Source: Hyphomicrobiales bacterium
GTDB taxonomy: Bacteria; Pseudomonadota; Alphaproteobacteria; Rhizobiales; Methyloligellaceae
DNA length: 64,000 nucleotides
Assembly: GCA_021775525.1 (NCBI GenBank)
Contig: JAJFHQ010000004.1
Location: 20,018 to 84,017, forward strand
Reading direction: 5' to 3'
How positions within the stretch are numbered: position 1 is the first letter of the stretch; each line of letters begins with the position of its first letter. The notes beneath the pieces are model-generated. The model searched no databases, had not been told where the DNA came from, and worked only from the letters and a program-made list of their open reading frames with translations. The position numbers and the translations under genes are program-made. Shown here one piece after another: positions 8,752 through 17,272 of this stretch.

Positions 8752-9656
8752 TCCTTTTCCTTCAGGAAAGCGGCAACAAGATCTGCGACGTCTTCTGCAA
8801 AAAAATCGAGGAACATGTGGGTGGCGTCCTCGATGACTTTCAGACGCAGCTTTTCCCCGTCGGCAATTGGTTTGATTCTCTTCGGCACATCGGGAACAGC
8901 GCTATCCTTCGATCCTGCGATTACAAGCACCGAAACTTTGATCTTCCCGAGGTTTGCAATGGCATTCCGGCGCGTATCCTCTCCATAGTAGGAGGCAATC
9001 GCACGGGCCGTAGCCTTGCCATTTTTGCAATAGATAAAGCCGGGTACATTGATCAGTTCTTCGCCCTTGCCCTGGGAGTTGAGAGCCTTGGCTTTTTTCA
9101 GATGAGGTAATATATCCGCTCCGTTCCGCCGCTTGAGAATTGAGGCGGCCGTTCGGCCTAAGAGACCAAGAGCGGGCGCAAGTAAAACAACTTTTTCGAC
9201 ACCGCCCTTGCGAGCTGCAAACCATGCGACCTGATTGCCGCCACGGCTATGGCCGAGCTGTGAGATTTTCCCAGCACCTTGTTGCTTCAGCCATTGGACC
9301 CAGGCGCCGATTTCGTCGACCGCATCTTCATGGGCATGCTTGTGCGGGCGCTTGCAATCATACATGCCCGTGCGCCGGTCCTGGTTGAAAGTCAATGAGT
9401 GCGCGAGCGTTGTCACACCGCGTTCGGCCAAGGCCGCTTGCAGCGATTCAATCAGCTCCATGTCCTTATGCGCCAGTGTACCGTGCGTGATGAGCAACAC
9501 ACCGCCCTTGAGGGATGCACCTTCCGGTATGACCAGGTCCCCAAGCGCGACCTTGCCCCCGATATTCAGTTCAATATTCGTGGTCTTTGCACTGGCCACC
9601 GACGCGAACGCCAAGCAAACCCATATAAAAATTGCTTTCAACAACTGCTGTTTCAT
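8748..9656 (-). CDS. Exported alpha/beta hydrolase of the sox operon
   Basis: 302 residues with an N-terminal signal peptide (hydrophobic residues 7-23, AxA cleavage site), then an alpha/beta-hydrolase fold with the nucleophile elbow GHSRGG, an oxyanion segment LLITHGT, and a late His in the DATHMF segment; the catalytic Asp is probably the one in GSKDSAVPD. Substrate unknown: could be an ester, thioester or organosulfur compound. It lies 9 bp after soxW and overlaps the MBL-fold gene, so it is co-transcribed with the sox genes. I know of no assigned role for such an enzyme in thiosulfate oxidation. Confidence 0.85.
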   Translation of the reverse strand: MKQQLLKAIFIWVCLAFASVASAKTTNIELNIGGKVALGDLVIPEGASLKGGVLLITHGTLAHKDMELIESLQAALAERGVTTLAHSLTFNQDRRTGMYDCKRPHKHAHEDAVDEIGAWVQWLKQQGAGKISQLGHSRGGNQVAWFAARKGGVEKVVLLAPALGLLGRTAASILKRRNGADILPHLKKAKALNSQGKGEELINVPGFIYCKNGKATARAIASYYGEDTRRNAIANLGKIKVSVLVIAGSKDSAVPDVPKRIKPIADGEKLRLKVIEDATHMFLDFFAEDVADLVAAFLKEKE

Positions 9657-9665
9657 GCCGGACCC

Positions 9666-10277
9666 TTACCAGACTTTGGGCTTGATGCCCTTGGCATCAA
9701 GATCTTTGAACTTGTCCTGGAGGTAGCGCTGGAATCCCTGGTTTTCATATGCCTCCTGCTCGACAAATTCGAACATTGAGAGGAAATGAAACGGCTTGAA
9801 GTAACCCGGCATCCGGGCGACTTCAGCATCGCGTCCTGTTTTTCCTTCAGGAACATCCTTGGCAAAGAAAATGGTCGTCGGCGTAAAATTCACCGCCCAT
9901 TTGCGTGCCAGCTGGCGCTCTTCCAGTTCCTTGCCATCGAAATCCGTGACCTTGCGCGATCCCCACAGGTTGAGCTGCAGGACGGAATATTTCGAATTCA
10001 AAAACGTGACGATCTGCTTTTTCTGGAAATTGACCTTGTGCAACTCCCGGCAATAAGGACAGCCGCGTTGCTCCCACAAGACAACGAGACGTTTGCCTGC
10101 GGCAGCGGCTTCGGCGTGGTCGTCGCGCAAATCCAGAAATGATTCCAGGAACCATGGCTGTACATGAAGACCATCCTCGTTCATCTCAAGCTTCGCAGCA
10201 GCTCCAACAGCACCCGGTGCGAGAGCCAGGCCAGCTGCAGCCAATCCGGTTGTATTGAATGTTCGGCGATCAATCAT
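9666..10277 (-). CDS. soxW: SoxW, periplasmic thioredoxin-like protein
   Basis: Thioredoxin-fold protein of 203 residues with the active site CPYC at residues 73-76. The N-terminus has a Tat-like signal (DRRTFNTTG followed by a hydrophobic stretch). SoxW proteins are thought to keep SoxY or other Sox proteins reduced in the periplasm, drawing electrons from SoxV; in Paracoccus it is not essential. I chose the ATG at 10277 because GGGAGG precedes it and the signal peptide starts there. It follows soxD after 77 bp. Confidence 0.88.
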   Translation of the reverse strand: MIDRRTFNTTGLAAAGLALAPGAVGAAAKLEMNEDGLHVQPWFLESFLDLRDDHAEAAAAGKRLVVLWEQRGCPYCRELHKVNFQKKQIVTFLNSKYSVLQLNLWGSRKVTDFDGKELEERQLARKWAVNFTPTTIFFAKDVPEGKTGRDAEVARMPGYFKPFHFLSMFEFVEQEAYENQGFQRYLQDKFKDLDAKGIKPKVW

Positions 10278-10354
10278 GACTGGTCCTCCCTTGCTCGGTT
10301 TTATTGTCAACCGAAGAGACACACTAGCTTCAACCAGCTTGCCAGTGGACAAAA

Positions 10355-11017
10355 TCAATCAATCCCGGCGGTCGGGTTTTTCTTGTCCGTCGGAGTGACA
10401 TCAATAATTCTGGCCCGCTTGGTGATCTTTGCCTCGGCCTTGCAATTCTTCATGCATAATTTCGCGATGGATGGTCTGGGTGTATCGGGCCTCGGATCAT
10501 CGACAAAATTTTTCTCGTTGGGCAGTCGAATTGAGGTGAAGTTGGATTTGTTCAGCTCGAATTTCTCATCCACCAGGTCGTTCATATGAAGCAGGTAGGC
10601 GAGGATCGCATATGTCTCATCGGTGCTTAGTGACTGTGCGTCACCAAAAGGCATGGCTCGGTATATGTAATCGTAAGCCGTCGACAGGTAGGGCCAGTAA
10701 GATCCAATGGTTTTCTCTGGCCGTTCTGATTTCAGCGAATCCTGCCCCCCTGCAAGCACGGGCCAGCGGTCAATTCCTTCGCCAAATTCACCGTGGCATG
10801 CGGCACAGCGTTCCTGAAACAGTTCTTCGCCTTCAGAAACAGAGCCATTGCCTTCCGGCAGGCCCTGCCCATCTGGACGCACATCGATGTCCCACGCCTT
10901 CACTTCCTCGGTTGTCGCTTTGCGCCCAAGAGAGAACTTGCCTGCATCTGCCGGGAAAGCCCACACGCTACACGTCAAAATGGCGACCGCGAGTTTAAGA
11001 AATCTCGACATTCTCAA
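10355..11017 (-). CDS. soxD: SoxD, cytochrome c subunit of sulfane dehydrogenase (one heme)
   Basis: Partner of SoxC in the SoxCD sulfur dehydrogenase, which removes six electrons from the sulfane sulfur bound to SoxY. 220 residues with a signal peptide (residues 1-25, ending ADA). One heme site, CAACH (71-75), with a likely axial Met in AMPFGD. The C-terminal part carries CMKNCK without a histidine, so there is only one c-type heme, against the longer diheme SoxD of Paracoccus. It overlaps the 3' end of soxC by 23 bp; a start at 11011 is also possible. Confidence 0.9.
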   Translation of the reverse strand: MRMSRFLKLAVAILTCSVWAFPADAGKFSLGRKATTEEVKAWDIDVRPDGQGLPEGNGSVSEGEELFQERCAACHGEFGEGIDRWPVLAGGQDSLKSERPEKTIGSYWPYLSTAYDYIYRAMPFGDAQSLSTDETYAILAYLLHMNDLVDEKFELNKSNFTSIRLPNEKNFVDDPRPDTPRPSIAKLCMKNCKAEAKITKRARIIDVTPTDKKNPTAGID

Positions 11018-12278
11018 CCTCGCCGTTTTTCAGGACATGCCAGGTTTGGATACCGTTGTTATGGTAGATCGAATTGGTGCCACGGACGGTTCGGAGCTCA
11101 TCCTTTGTCGGCTGTACATAGCCTGTTGAATCAACGGCGCGCGATTGCAAAAGCAGTGGTGAGCCGTCCCAATCGAATTCGTAATAGAAACGGTGCAGCG
11201 CCTTTGGCAGGCGTGGTCCGTCAATGCGCGCTGCGTGCCAATTCTTCCCCCCATCAAGTGTGATGTCGACACGATCAACAGTGCCTTGTCCCGACCAGGC
11301 GAGACCGGTGAGAACCGTATGACCCTTACCGTGGTTTATCGGAGCCTGTGGGCTTGGGTTGGTGATCACGGACTTGCAGTCCATCACCCATGTGAAGCGC
11401 CGCGATTTTCCGTTCTCCATGAGATCGGTGTATTTGGATGTTTCCTCGCGGGTATGCCATGGCATGTCGCCAACCTCGATGCGGCGTAGCCACTTAACCC
11501 ACATGTTGCCTTCCCATCCCGGCACGACGAGACGGAGAGGGTAGCCTTGTTCCGGACGAAGAGCCTCGCCGTTCATTTTGAAGGCGAGCAGGCAGTCATC
11601 GAGCGCTTTGGCAAGAGGTACCGAGCGGTTCATGCCAGCAGAGTCGCCTCCTTCCGGCATGAGCCACTTGGCATTGGTTTTCAGGCCCGCCTCTTCAAGA
11701 ATATATTTCAGCCGCACGCCGGTATATTGAACGCAATGGATCATTCCCTGCGTAAACTGGCAGCCGTTTAATTGCGCTCCACGCCATTCCATGCCGGAGT
11801 TGGCCGCGCATTCGAGAAAGAAAATCTTGTTTGTCCTGGGAAAGCGCATGATGTCTTCCATCGTGAAGATCAGCGGTTTCTCAACAAGTCCATTGATCAT
11901 CAGACGGTGATCGGTCGGATTAACTTCCGCCACGCCCGAATGGTGGCGTTCAAAGCACAACCCGTTCGGCGTGATGATGCCATCCAGCTCGTGCAGCGGT
12001 GTGAAGTTGACGGAACTTTCAGTCGAGGCCGTCAGCCAACGGACACTTCGCCTGACCACATCTTTTTCAAACTCTGAGGGTTTACCATAAGGATTGGTAT
12101 CAACCCCCTCACCAAGTGACGTTGACCAGTCAGCAACATTGGGGGGGAGGTTCTCCTTGTTGCTTTCAGCCGCGGCCGAAACTGATATAGATCCCGCTGC
12201 CAGTGCGCCGCCACTCGCGGCTGCTGCCTTCAGAAGGTCCCGCCGAGATACTGAGCTGTTGTTTGTCGATTGCACCAT
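10995..12278 (-). CDS. soxC: SoxC, molybdopterin subunit of sulfane dehydrogenase
   Basis: 427 residues. A twin-arginine signal (SRRDLLKAAAASGG, near residues 9-22) fits export of a folded molybdenum protein. The sulfite-oxidase type Moco domain includes the ligand cysteine in FFLECAANSG and the segment PGWEGNMWVKWL, then a C-terminal dimerisation (Mo-co dimer) domain with TLDGGKNW. With SoxD it oxidises SoxY-bound sulfane sulfur, so the cell should oxidise thiosulfate fully without storing sulfur globules. The gene has its own candidate promoter and operator at 12309-12332, separate from soxXYZAB. Confidence 0.96.
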   Translation of the reverse strand: MVQSTNNSSVSRRDLLKAAAASGGALAAGSISVSAAAESNKENLPPNVADWSTSLGEGVDTNPYGKPSEFEKDVVRRSVRWLTASTESSVNFTPLHELDGIITPNGLCFERHHSGVAEVNPTDHRLMINGLVEKPLIFTMEDIMRFPRTNKIFFLECAANSGMEWRGAQLNGCQFTQGMIHCVQYTGVRLKYILEEAGLKTNAKWLMPEGGDSAGMNRSVPLAKALDDCLLAFKMNGEALRPEQGYPLRLVVPGWEGNMWVKWLRRIEVGDMPWHTREETSKYTDLMENGKSRRFTWVMDCKSVITNPSPQAPINHGKGHTVLTGLAWSGQGTVDRVDITLDGGKNWHAARIDGPRLPKALHRFYYEFDWDGSPLLLQSRAVDSTGYVQPTKDELRTVRGTNSIYHNNGIQTWHVLKNGEVENVEIS

Positions 12279-12308
12279 AGCCTTCGCCGTCTTCCCGTAG
12301 GTCAATAT

Positions 12309-12314
12309 ATTATA
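12309..12314 (-). promoter_or_regulatory. Candidate -10 element of the soxC promoter
   Basis: Perfect TATAAT on the minus strand in the 72-bp gap between soxB and soxC. A poor -35 (TTTAAT, 12332-12337) lies at 17-bp spacing, as often in activated or strongly AT-rich promoters. Predicted transcript start is near 12302, giving a leader of about 24 nt with GAAGG before the soxC ATG. It overlaps the operator dyad. Confidence 0.5.
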
Positions 12315-12332
12315 TTCGCATATATGAATATA
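12311..12332. promoter_or_regulatory. Operator dyad TATATTC-N8-GAATATA before soxC (candidate SoxR site)
   Basis: Perfect 7-bp inverted repeat with an 8-bp spacer. Its core ATTC-N8-GAAT is, as I recall the literature, exactly the consensus reported for the persulfide-sensing ArsR-family repressors SqrR and YgaV. It covers the TATAAT of the soxC promoter, the right place for repression. The SoxR gene lies at 17754-18095. Confidence 0.65.
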
Positions 12333-12350
12333 TTAAATGCGACATGTTGG

Positions 12351-14039
12351 CTAGACCCCAACAACCTTTACGGCATCGTTTGGCTTGATGCGGACGGGTG
12401 TATTCGTCTTCAGGTAGGTCTCGACGACCTCCCAGATTGGCGGCCCCTCGGTTTCCTGGTTGATGCTTGCCCAGCCGGCAACCACATATTCACGTGAGGG
12501 ATCGACCGTTGACCCGTCCTTGAGCAGGGTCATACCGGATATTCGCTGTCCGATGGGCTTCTTTGGATCAATGGTGTAACCAAGACCACCAGCGCGAACC
12601 ATGTCACCGCCCTGCTGATAATAGGGGTCCGGGTTGAAGAGATTGTCGGCGACGTCTTCTAAAACTTCTTTCAGGAATTTTCCGGTCATTTTCGTGCGGT
12701 AGGCCGCCGGATAGGTCATGGCGCAACTGTTATAGAGATCTTCTCCCGTGATCTCCTGTCCCGGTAAAAGCGATGGCCCCCAACGGAAACCCGGAGAGAG
12801 GGCAATCTCCGCATCGCGCACCTCAATCAAGGCCTGGCACATCAGGTCATCTATGGTGCCGTTGAAGTTACCGCGGCGGTAAAGCAGGCTATCCGTGCGC
12901 CCGACTACACGCTTAAGTTCACCCTGATAGGGTTTGCGCACCTTGTCGACGAGCGCAGTGATTTCCCTGTCCGGTGTGATGACATCCGCGAAAATTGGGA
13001 TAAGACGGAAACGGAAATCCTTGAGTTTTCCACCGCTCACATCGAGATCCAGTCGGGATATGAATTTTCCACTGGAGCCTGACGCCACCAGAAGCGTGTT
13101 GCCGACTATGAGCGGAACGGGCAGGGCATCATGGGTGTGACCGCACAGGATCACGTCGATTCCCTTGACCTGGGAGGCAAGCTTGCGGTCTACGTCGAAC
13201 CCGTTGTGAGACAACAGGATCACGAGCTCCGCCCCCTTGCTGCGCGCTGCGGAGACATGCTTGGCAATCTCTTCCTCGCGAATTCCAAACGACCAGTTGG
13301 GCATCATCCAGCGCGGATTGGCGATCGGCGTGTAGGGGAAGGCCTGACCGATGACGGCGATTTTTACACCGCCACGTTCAAACATTTTCACTGCGTCAAA
13401 AGCCGGTTCCTGCCATTCATTGTCGAAAATATTAGAGCCGAGAAAGGCGAAGGGAAGATCGTTCACGATCTCCTTCACGCGATCAGCGCCAAGTGTGAAT
13501 TCCCAATGGCCGGTCATGGCATCGGGTTTCAACGCGTTCATGACCTCGACCATGTCCGCGCCCTTTGTCATCAGAGCGGTGTAGCTACCATGCCAGGTGT
13601 CACCACCATCGAGAAAAAGCGTGTTATCCCCGCGCTCTGAGCGGATGTGCTTGAGCACCGTGGCAATGCGATCTATGCCGCCCATGCGGCCATATTGCTG
13701 CGCCAGCCCCACGAAGGCCTCAGAGGACAAGGCGTAGGCTTCGGGCGATCCGGATGCGATATTGTAGAATTTCAGAAAATCACTGCCGGTAATGTGAGGC
13801 GGTTTGCCCTCTGCATTGCCGACTCCAAGATTGACCGAAGGCTCACGAAACCAGACCGGTTTCAACTGAGCATGGATGTCCGTCAGATGGGCAAGGGTGA
13901 CATTGCCGAACGGTTTGAAATCCAGCAAATCCCCTTGGGTGATTTTCTGCTGGGCGGAAAGTTTGGCCCACGGCACTGACGAGCCAAACAACGTGCCCGT
14001 GGCAGCAACGACCTGCATGAATTCACGACGAGAAATCAT
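12351..14039 (-). CDS. soxB: SoxB, thiosulfohydrolase
   Basis: 562 residues, full length. A Tat signal (SRREFMQVVAATG) starts the protein. The dinuclear manganese 5'-nucleotidase/metallophosphatase fold is shown by DIHAQL, FLDGGDTWHGS, TGHWEFTLG, LLSHNG and GHTHD in order. SoxB releases sulfate from the SoxY-cysteine S-thiosulfonate. It is the marker gene of the Sox pathway. 116 bp separate it from soxA, longer than the other spacings in the cluster. Confidence 0.98.
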   Translation of the reverse strand: MISRREFMQVVAATGTLFGSSVPWAKLSAQQKITQGDLLDFKPFGNVTLAHLTDIHAQLKPVWFREPSVNLGVGNAEGKPPHITGSDFLKFYNIASGSPEAYALSSEAFVGLAQQYGRMGGIDRIATVLKHIRSERGDNTLFLDGGDTWHGSYTALMTKGADMVEVMNALKPDAMTGHWEFTLGADRVKEIVNDLPFAFLGSNIFDNEWQEPAFDAVKMFERGGVKIAVIGQAFPYTPIANPRWMMPNWSFGIREEEIAKHVSAARSKGAELVILLSHNGFDVDRKLASQVKGIDVILCGHTHDALPVPLIVGNTLLVASGSSGKFISRLDLDVSGGKLKDFRFRLIPIFADVITPDREITALVDKVRKPYQGELKRVVGRTDSLLYRRGNFNGTIDDLMCQALIEVRDAEIALSPGFRWGPSLLPGQEITGEDLYNSCAMTYPAAYRTKMTGKFLKEVLEDVADNLFNPDPYYQQGGDMVRAGGLGYTIDPKKPIGQRISGMTLLKDGSTVDPSREYVVAGWASINQETEGPPIWEVVETYLKTNTPVRIKPNDAVKVVGV

Positions 14040-14155
14040 TCACCATTCCCCTGATCATTCTGGCGTGATGGTGCCGGTTGCAGAGGGACAAGGCGGGGGA
14101 GGGGTGACAATTACCCTGTCACCCGCACCACCTTGCAAACCTGTTTTTAGTGCGG

Positions 14156-15001
14156 CTAGTTCCGTACTGCCGGGGTTTCGACCTGCAAACCCTTGCCGCG
14201 ATGTGCGAGATAAATTTCCATGGCAACAAACTCGTCAGAGCCGCGCTTGTAGGGGACCGCCCGGATGTTCTTCATGCACCCTTTGAAGCGGCGGTGCAGG
14301 GAACCGAGTTTCTGCCATTTCAGCCGATAGGTTGGGAATCCGTTGGATTGTCCCTGGCTCAAATGGTCGGCCCTGATATGTTTGCCATAATTGGCTTCGT
14401 GGCAGTTGGCACAGGACATGTCGAGTTGACCAACGCGGGTGTAATAAACCTCTTTGCCCTTTTCAGCCCACGCTTTCATGGGTCCGTCCACCTGGACATT
14501 GACAGGCATGCCGCGCGACTGGTTGCGAACAAAAGCGGTCATGGAGAGCATCTGGTCGGCTTCCCACTTCCATGCCTTCGCCTTCATGTTATTTGTACGA
14601 CAGGAATTGATGCGCTGTTCCATGGTCAGTGGACGCTTCAGCTTGGCATCCCATTTGGGCATCTCGGCACCAACACCTTTCATGGATTTGGCAGCTTCAT
14701 TGTGGCAACTGGCGCATGATTTTCCGGCCTCGCCATCAACCGTGTTCCAAAGAGATTCACCCTTGTCCACCCAGAGATAACCGGGATTGTCAAAATCATC
14801 CTGCTGTAACGACTGGGTTTCCGATGCGCGGAAATGCCAGCCTGAAATGATCTCATCCAGCGGAGAACCCTTGTAAGGAGTCGCAACCTTAATGCTGGTC
14901 ACGCCTGCTGGCAGCGAGTCCTGAGAATTGGCAACGCCCATCATGATGGTGCTGCCGGCTGCGATTGTGACCAACAGGCCCAGCTTGAAACTTCCCTTCA
15001 T
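14156..15001 (-). CDS. soxA: SoxA, diheme cytochrome c subunit of SoxAX
   Basis: 281 residues with a signal peptide (residues 1-27). Two heme-binding motifs: CASCH (96-100) and CANCH (197-201). Cys242 in FKGCMKN is the conserved persulfidated cysteine ligand of the active-site heme; Cys134 would be the distal ligand of the first heme site. With SoxX it couples thiosulfate oxidatively to the SoxY cysteine. I prefer the ATG at 15001, where the signal peptide begins, over upstream starts at 15052 and 15049. Confidence 0.97.
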   Translation of the reverse strand: MKGSFKLGLLVTIAAGSTIMMGVANSQDSLPAGVTSIKVATPYKGSPLDEIISGWHFRASETQSLQQDDFDNPGYLWVDKGESLWNTVDGEAGKSCASCHNEAAKSMKGVGAEMPKWDAKLKRPLTMEQRINSCRTNNMKAKAWKWEADQMLSMTAFVRNQSRGMPVNVQVDGPMKAWAEKGKEVYYTRVGQLDMSCANCHEANYGKHIRADHLSQGQSNGFPTYRLKWQKLGSLHRRFKGCMKNIRAVPYKRGSDEFVAMEIYLAHRGKGLQVETPAVRN

Positions 15002-15056
15002 TGTGCGTCCCTCGCTACCTTGGATTGAGAGCCTGATTTGCCGGCTCATCACCCAA

Positions 15057-15389
15057 TTATTTCACTGTAAGTTTTGACTTCTTTGAATAGGTGTCACCAT
15101 TGTCGCTGATCCATGCGAACTCGAACTCCCCGCTTTTCTCGGCTTTCATCGAGAATTGGAAATAGGGGTTGGCCGAGATCGCCGGATCGATATCGACGGA
15201 AAACACCTCCTCGCCATCAAATTTGGCGACGAATTTATTGATGATGTTCCGCGGGATTTTTTCGCCGGTCTTCTTGTTCTTGCGCAAGCCGGTTTCCATC
15301 TTGTGCGAGATCAGCGTCTTGATATTGACGACCTCGCCCTTGCTGGCGGTCTTCGGCGCTTTGACGCGCGGTTTGGGTTTACCTGCCAT
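15057..15389 (-). CDS. soxZ: SoxZ, sulfur carrier partner
   Basis: 110 residues, immunoglobulin-like SoxZ domain, partner of SoxY in the SoxYZ carrier. Family segments seen: IKTLISHKMETG near residue 24, FVAKFDGEEVFSVDIDPAISANPYF in the middle and WISDNGDTY near the end. It has no signal peptide, as expected, since it is exported together with Tat-borne SoxY. It lies 23 bp after soxY. Confidence 0.97.
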   Translation of the reverse strand: MAGKPKPRVKAPKTASKGEVVNIKTLISHKMETGLRKNKKTGEKIPRNIINKFVAKFDGEEVFSVDIDPAISANPYFQFSMKAEKSGEFEFAWISDNGDTYSKKSKLTVK

Positions 15390-15412
15390 TATTCTATGCT
15401 CCTAAAAACCAA

Positions 15413-15865
15413 TCAGCCGCCACAACCGCCGATGGTGACTTTCACCTGGCGCTTCACCATCCGGAATGAACCATCTGACATCTCGGCGACCGCAACGACA
15501 TTCTGCGTTTTCGCCAGCCTCATACGCGTCGAGGCCTCCGCGATGCCACTTCTGGGCGTGAAGTTGAAGGTCGCGACCTCGGGGCGCGGATTGCCTTCCG
15601 AAATCACGATCACGCGCTTGACGTAATCATCCTTCGTCATCGGGCTGTCGACCGAGATGGTCAGAGGAACCGTGTTCCCGTTTTCCGCGATCTCAGGCAT
15701 TTTTAATTCGATTTTGCCTTCACTGGCCGTTTTACCGCCGGTGAATTTGGCCATGGTCGCCTGTGCGTCTTCGCTTTTTGCAAAAGCCGCAACTCCGGGC
15801 AGGGTAAGCGCGGCAACCGCAGCCCCGCCTAGAACGAGCGATTCTCGTCTGGTGTAGAATTTCAT
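15413..15865 (-). CDS. soxY: SoxY, covalent sulfur carrier
   Basis: 150 residues ending in GGCGG at the very C-terminus (IGGCGG), the swinging arm whose cysteine carries the sulfur substrate through the Sox cycle. The N-terminus carries a twin-arginine-like signal (TRRESLVLGG with a hydrophobic stretch). I chose the ATG at 15865 rather than 15880, as the signal starts there. It is 11 bp downstream of soxX. Confidence 0.98.
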   Translation of the reverse strand: MKFYTRRESLVLGGAAVAALTLPGVAAFAKSEDAQATMAKFTGGKTASEGKIELKMPEIAENGNTVPLTISVDSPMTKDDYVKRVIVISEGNPRPEVATFNFTPRSGIAEASTRMRLAKTQNVVAVAEMSDGSFRMVKRQVKVTIGGCGG

Positions 15866-15876
15866 ATCTCGAGTCC

Positions 15877-16347
15877 TCACTCTTTGAGCGTCAGTAGATA
15901 GGCGATAATGTCCTCGACCTGCTGACCGCTCAGGATCGTCTTCCCCTTGAATTTTTTGGCTGGTCTTGCGCCGGTTTTGATCTTGTAAAAGCCGGGCATG
16001 ATCGTTTCCTTGCCCAGTACGGTCTTGGAATCAACCAGGATAGCGCGCAACTCTTGTTCCGAGTGACGATCAGCCACGCCATCAATGGGCGGGCCAATCT
16101 CGCCATGGAAAGGCTTGCTCGTCATATCCTTGTTGGAGTGACAGGCCAGGCAATTTCCAAGCTTGCGGTTGGCAAACCATTTTTTGCCATCGGCCGCATT
16201 GCCCTTAATGCCCGTGAGCGACGACTTCACCTTGTTGTCGTCGATCTTCACCATGTCGGGTTTTGTCGCTTCAGCGAGAGCGGAACCCGCCATGACGGTC
16301 ATAAGCGCCGCGGCGCAGCCCGCGATGAGGCTGTTTGCTTTCATCAT
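15877..16347 (-). CDS. soxX: SoxX, monoheme cytochrome c subunit of SoxAX
   Basis: 156 residues, signal peptide with AxA cleavage near residue 26, one heme motif CLACH (66-70) and a likely axial Met in TIMPGFYK. Electron acceptor subunit of SoxAX. Two adjacent ATGs (16347, 16344) could serve. It is the first gene of the soxXYZAB row; the 162-bp gap before it holds a candidate SoxR site. Confidence 0.96.
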   Translation of the reverse strand: MMKANSLIAGCAAALMTVMAGSALAEATKPDMVKIDDNKVKSSLTGIKGNAADGKKWFANRKLGNCLACHSNKDMTSKPFHGEIGPPIDGVADRHSEQELRAILVDSKTVLGKETIMPGFYKIKTGARPAKKFKGKTILSGQQVEDIIAYLLTLKE

Positions 16348-16457
16348 TCCAGTGTCCCTCCCAGAGACCCGTCTCAGATCAGCGTGTGCCAACTTGGCTG
16401 ATCTGGCGTGTGATGGTTACAAGGTTGCCAGACACAAACCGTAAAATCAATAGTCAT

Positions 16458-16473
16458 ATGCGAATATATGAAT
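16458..16473. promoter_or_regulatory. Candidate SoxR site upstream of soxX
   Basis: ATGC-N8-GAAT, one mismatch from the ATTC-N8-GAAT consensus. It shares the 12-mer ATATTCGCATAT (read on the minus strand) with the perfect dyad before soxC. It lies about 111 bp before the soxX start in the soxV-soxX gap, which parallels the known SoxR-bound region before soxX in other alphaproteobacteria. Confidence 0.5.
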
Positions 16474-16509
16474 AAGTTCTTTTGATGTAAGGGTTTGATG
16501 CTGAGAATA

Positions 16510-17247
16510 TCAGCCAACGCGCCCTAGTGCAGGAAGATATTCAAGCATCAGAAAGGCGATTTTGTTCATTCCCCCTGTCAGGAACAGCAGTCCTGTTCCC
16601 ACCAGCAATACGCCCATCACTTTTTCGATCTTGCCCATATGCTGACGAAATCGAGCCATGAAAATCATGAATGGTTTGGCGAAGGCGGCGGCGATCAGAA
16701 AGGGAACGCCGAGACCCAGTGAGTAGGCGGAAAGCAACTGCACGCCCTGGGCAACAGAGTCCTGCCCGCCTGCTGTGACCAGGATTGCCGCCAGCACAGG
16801 TCCGACACAGGGCGTCCAGCCAAATGCGAAGGCCAGTCCCATGACAAAGGCCCCGAGCAGGCCCGCGGGCTTTTGTTCCACTTCGATATGCGCTTCGCGA
16901 TACAGCAATGCGATGCGGAACACTCCCAGAAAATGCAGGCCCATAATGATGATGGCGATGCCGGCAGCGATAGACAGCCATTCAAGATAATCCTGAACGA
17001 GCTGACCCAGTGCCGTCGCGCTGGCACCGAATGAAACAAAAATTATCGAGAACCCGATGACGAAAGCCAGGGCGGTTATCATTACACGCCGCCCGGAACC
17101 AGGTATCGGCTCATCGCCCTTAAGTTGATCAATGCTCACACCGGCCAGGTAACAAAGATAGGGGGGCACCAGCGGCAGCACGCATGGCGAGGCGAACGAC
17201 AGCAATCCTCCGATAAATGCAGCACCAAGGCCGATCTCGAAATTCAA
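16510..17247 (-). CDS. soxV: SoxV/CcdA-type thiol transmembrane reductant conduit
   Basis: 245 residues and six hydrophobic segments of the DsbD-gamma/CcdA family. The two redox cysteine sites lie in ASPCVLPL near residue 21 and WTPCVGP near 143. It moves electrons from cytoplasmic thioredoxin to periplasmic thioredoxins, here SoxW and SoxS. The position, divergent from soxS and before soxX, matches sox clusters, so SoxV is preferred over general CcdA for cytochrome c maturation. Confidence 0.9.
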   Translation of the reverse strand: MNFEIGLGAAFIGGLLSFASPCVLPLVPPYLCYLAGVSIDQLKGDEPIPGSGRRVMITALAFVIGFSIIFVSFGASATALGQLVQDYLEWLSIAAGIAIIIMGLHFLGVFRIALLYREAHIEVEQKPAGLLGAFVMGLAFAFGWTPCVGPVLAAILVTAGGQDSVAQGVQLLSAYSLGLGVPFLIAAAFAKPFMIFMARFRQHMGKIEKVMGVLLVGTGLLFLTGGMNKIAFLMLEYLPALGRVG

Positions 17248-17272
17248 AGTGGCGCTCCCAGTTCAATGATCA

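Noticed and set aside
16510..17247. Assigning this CcdA-type gene to cytochrome c maturation
   Set aside because: No ccm genes are near; its place between soxS and soxX fits SoxV.
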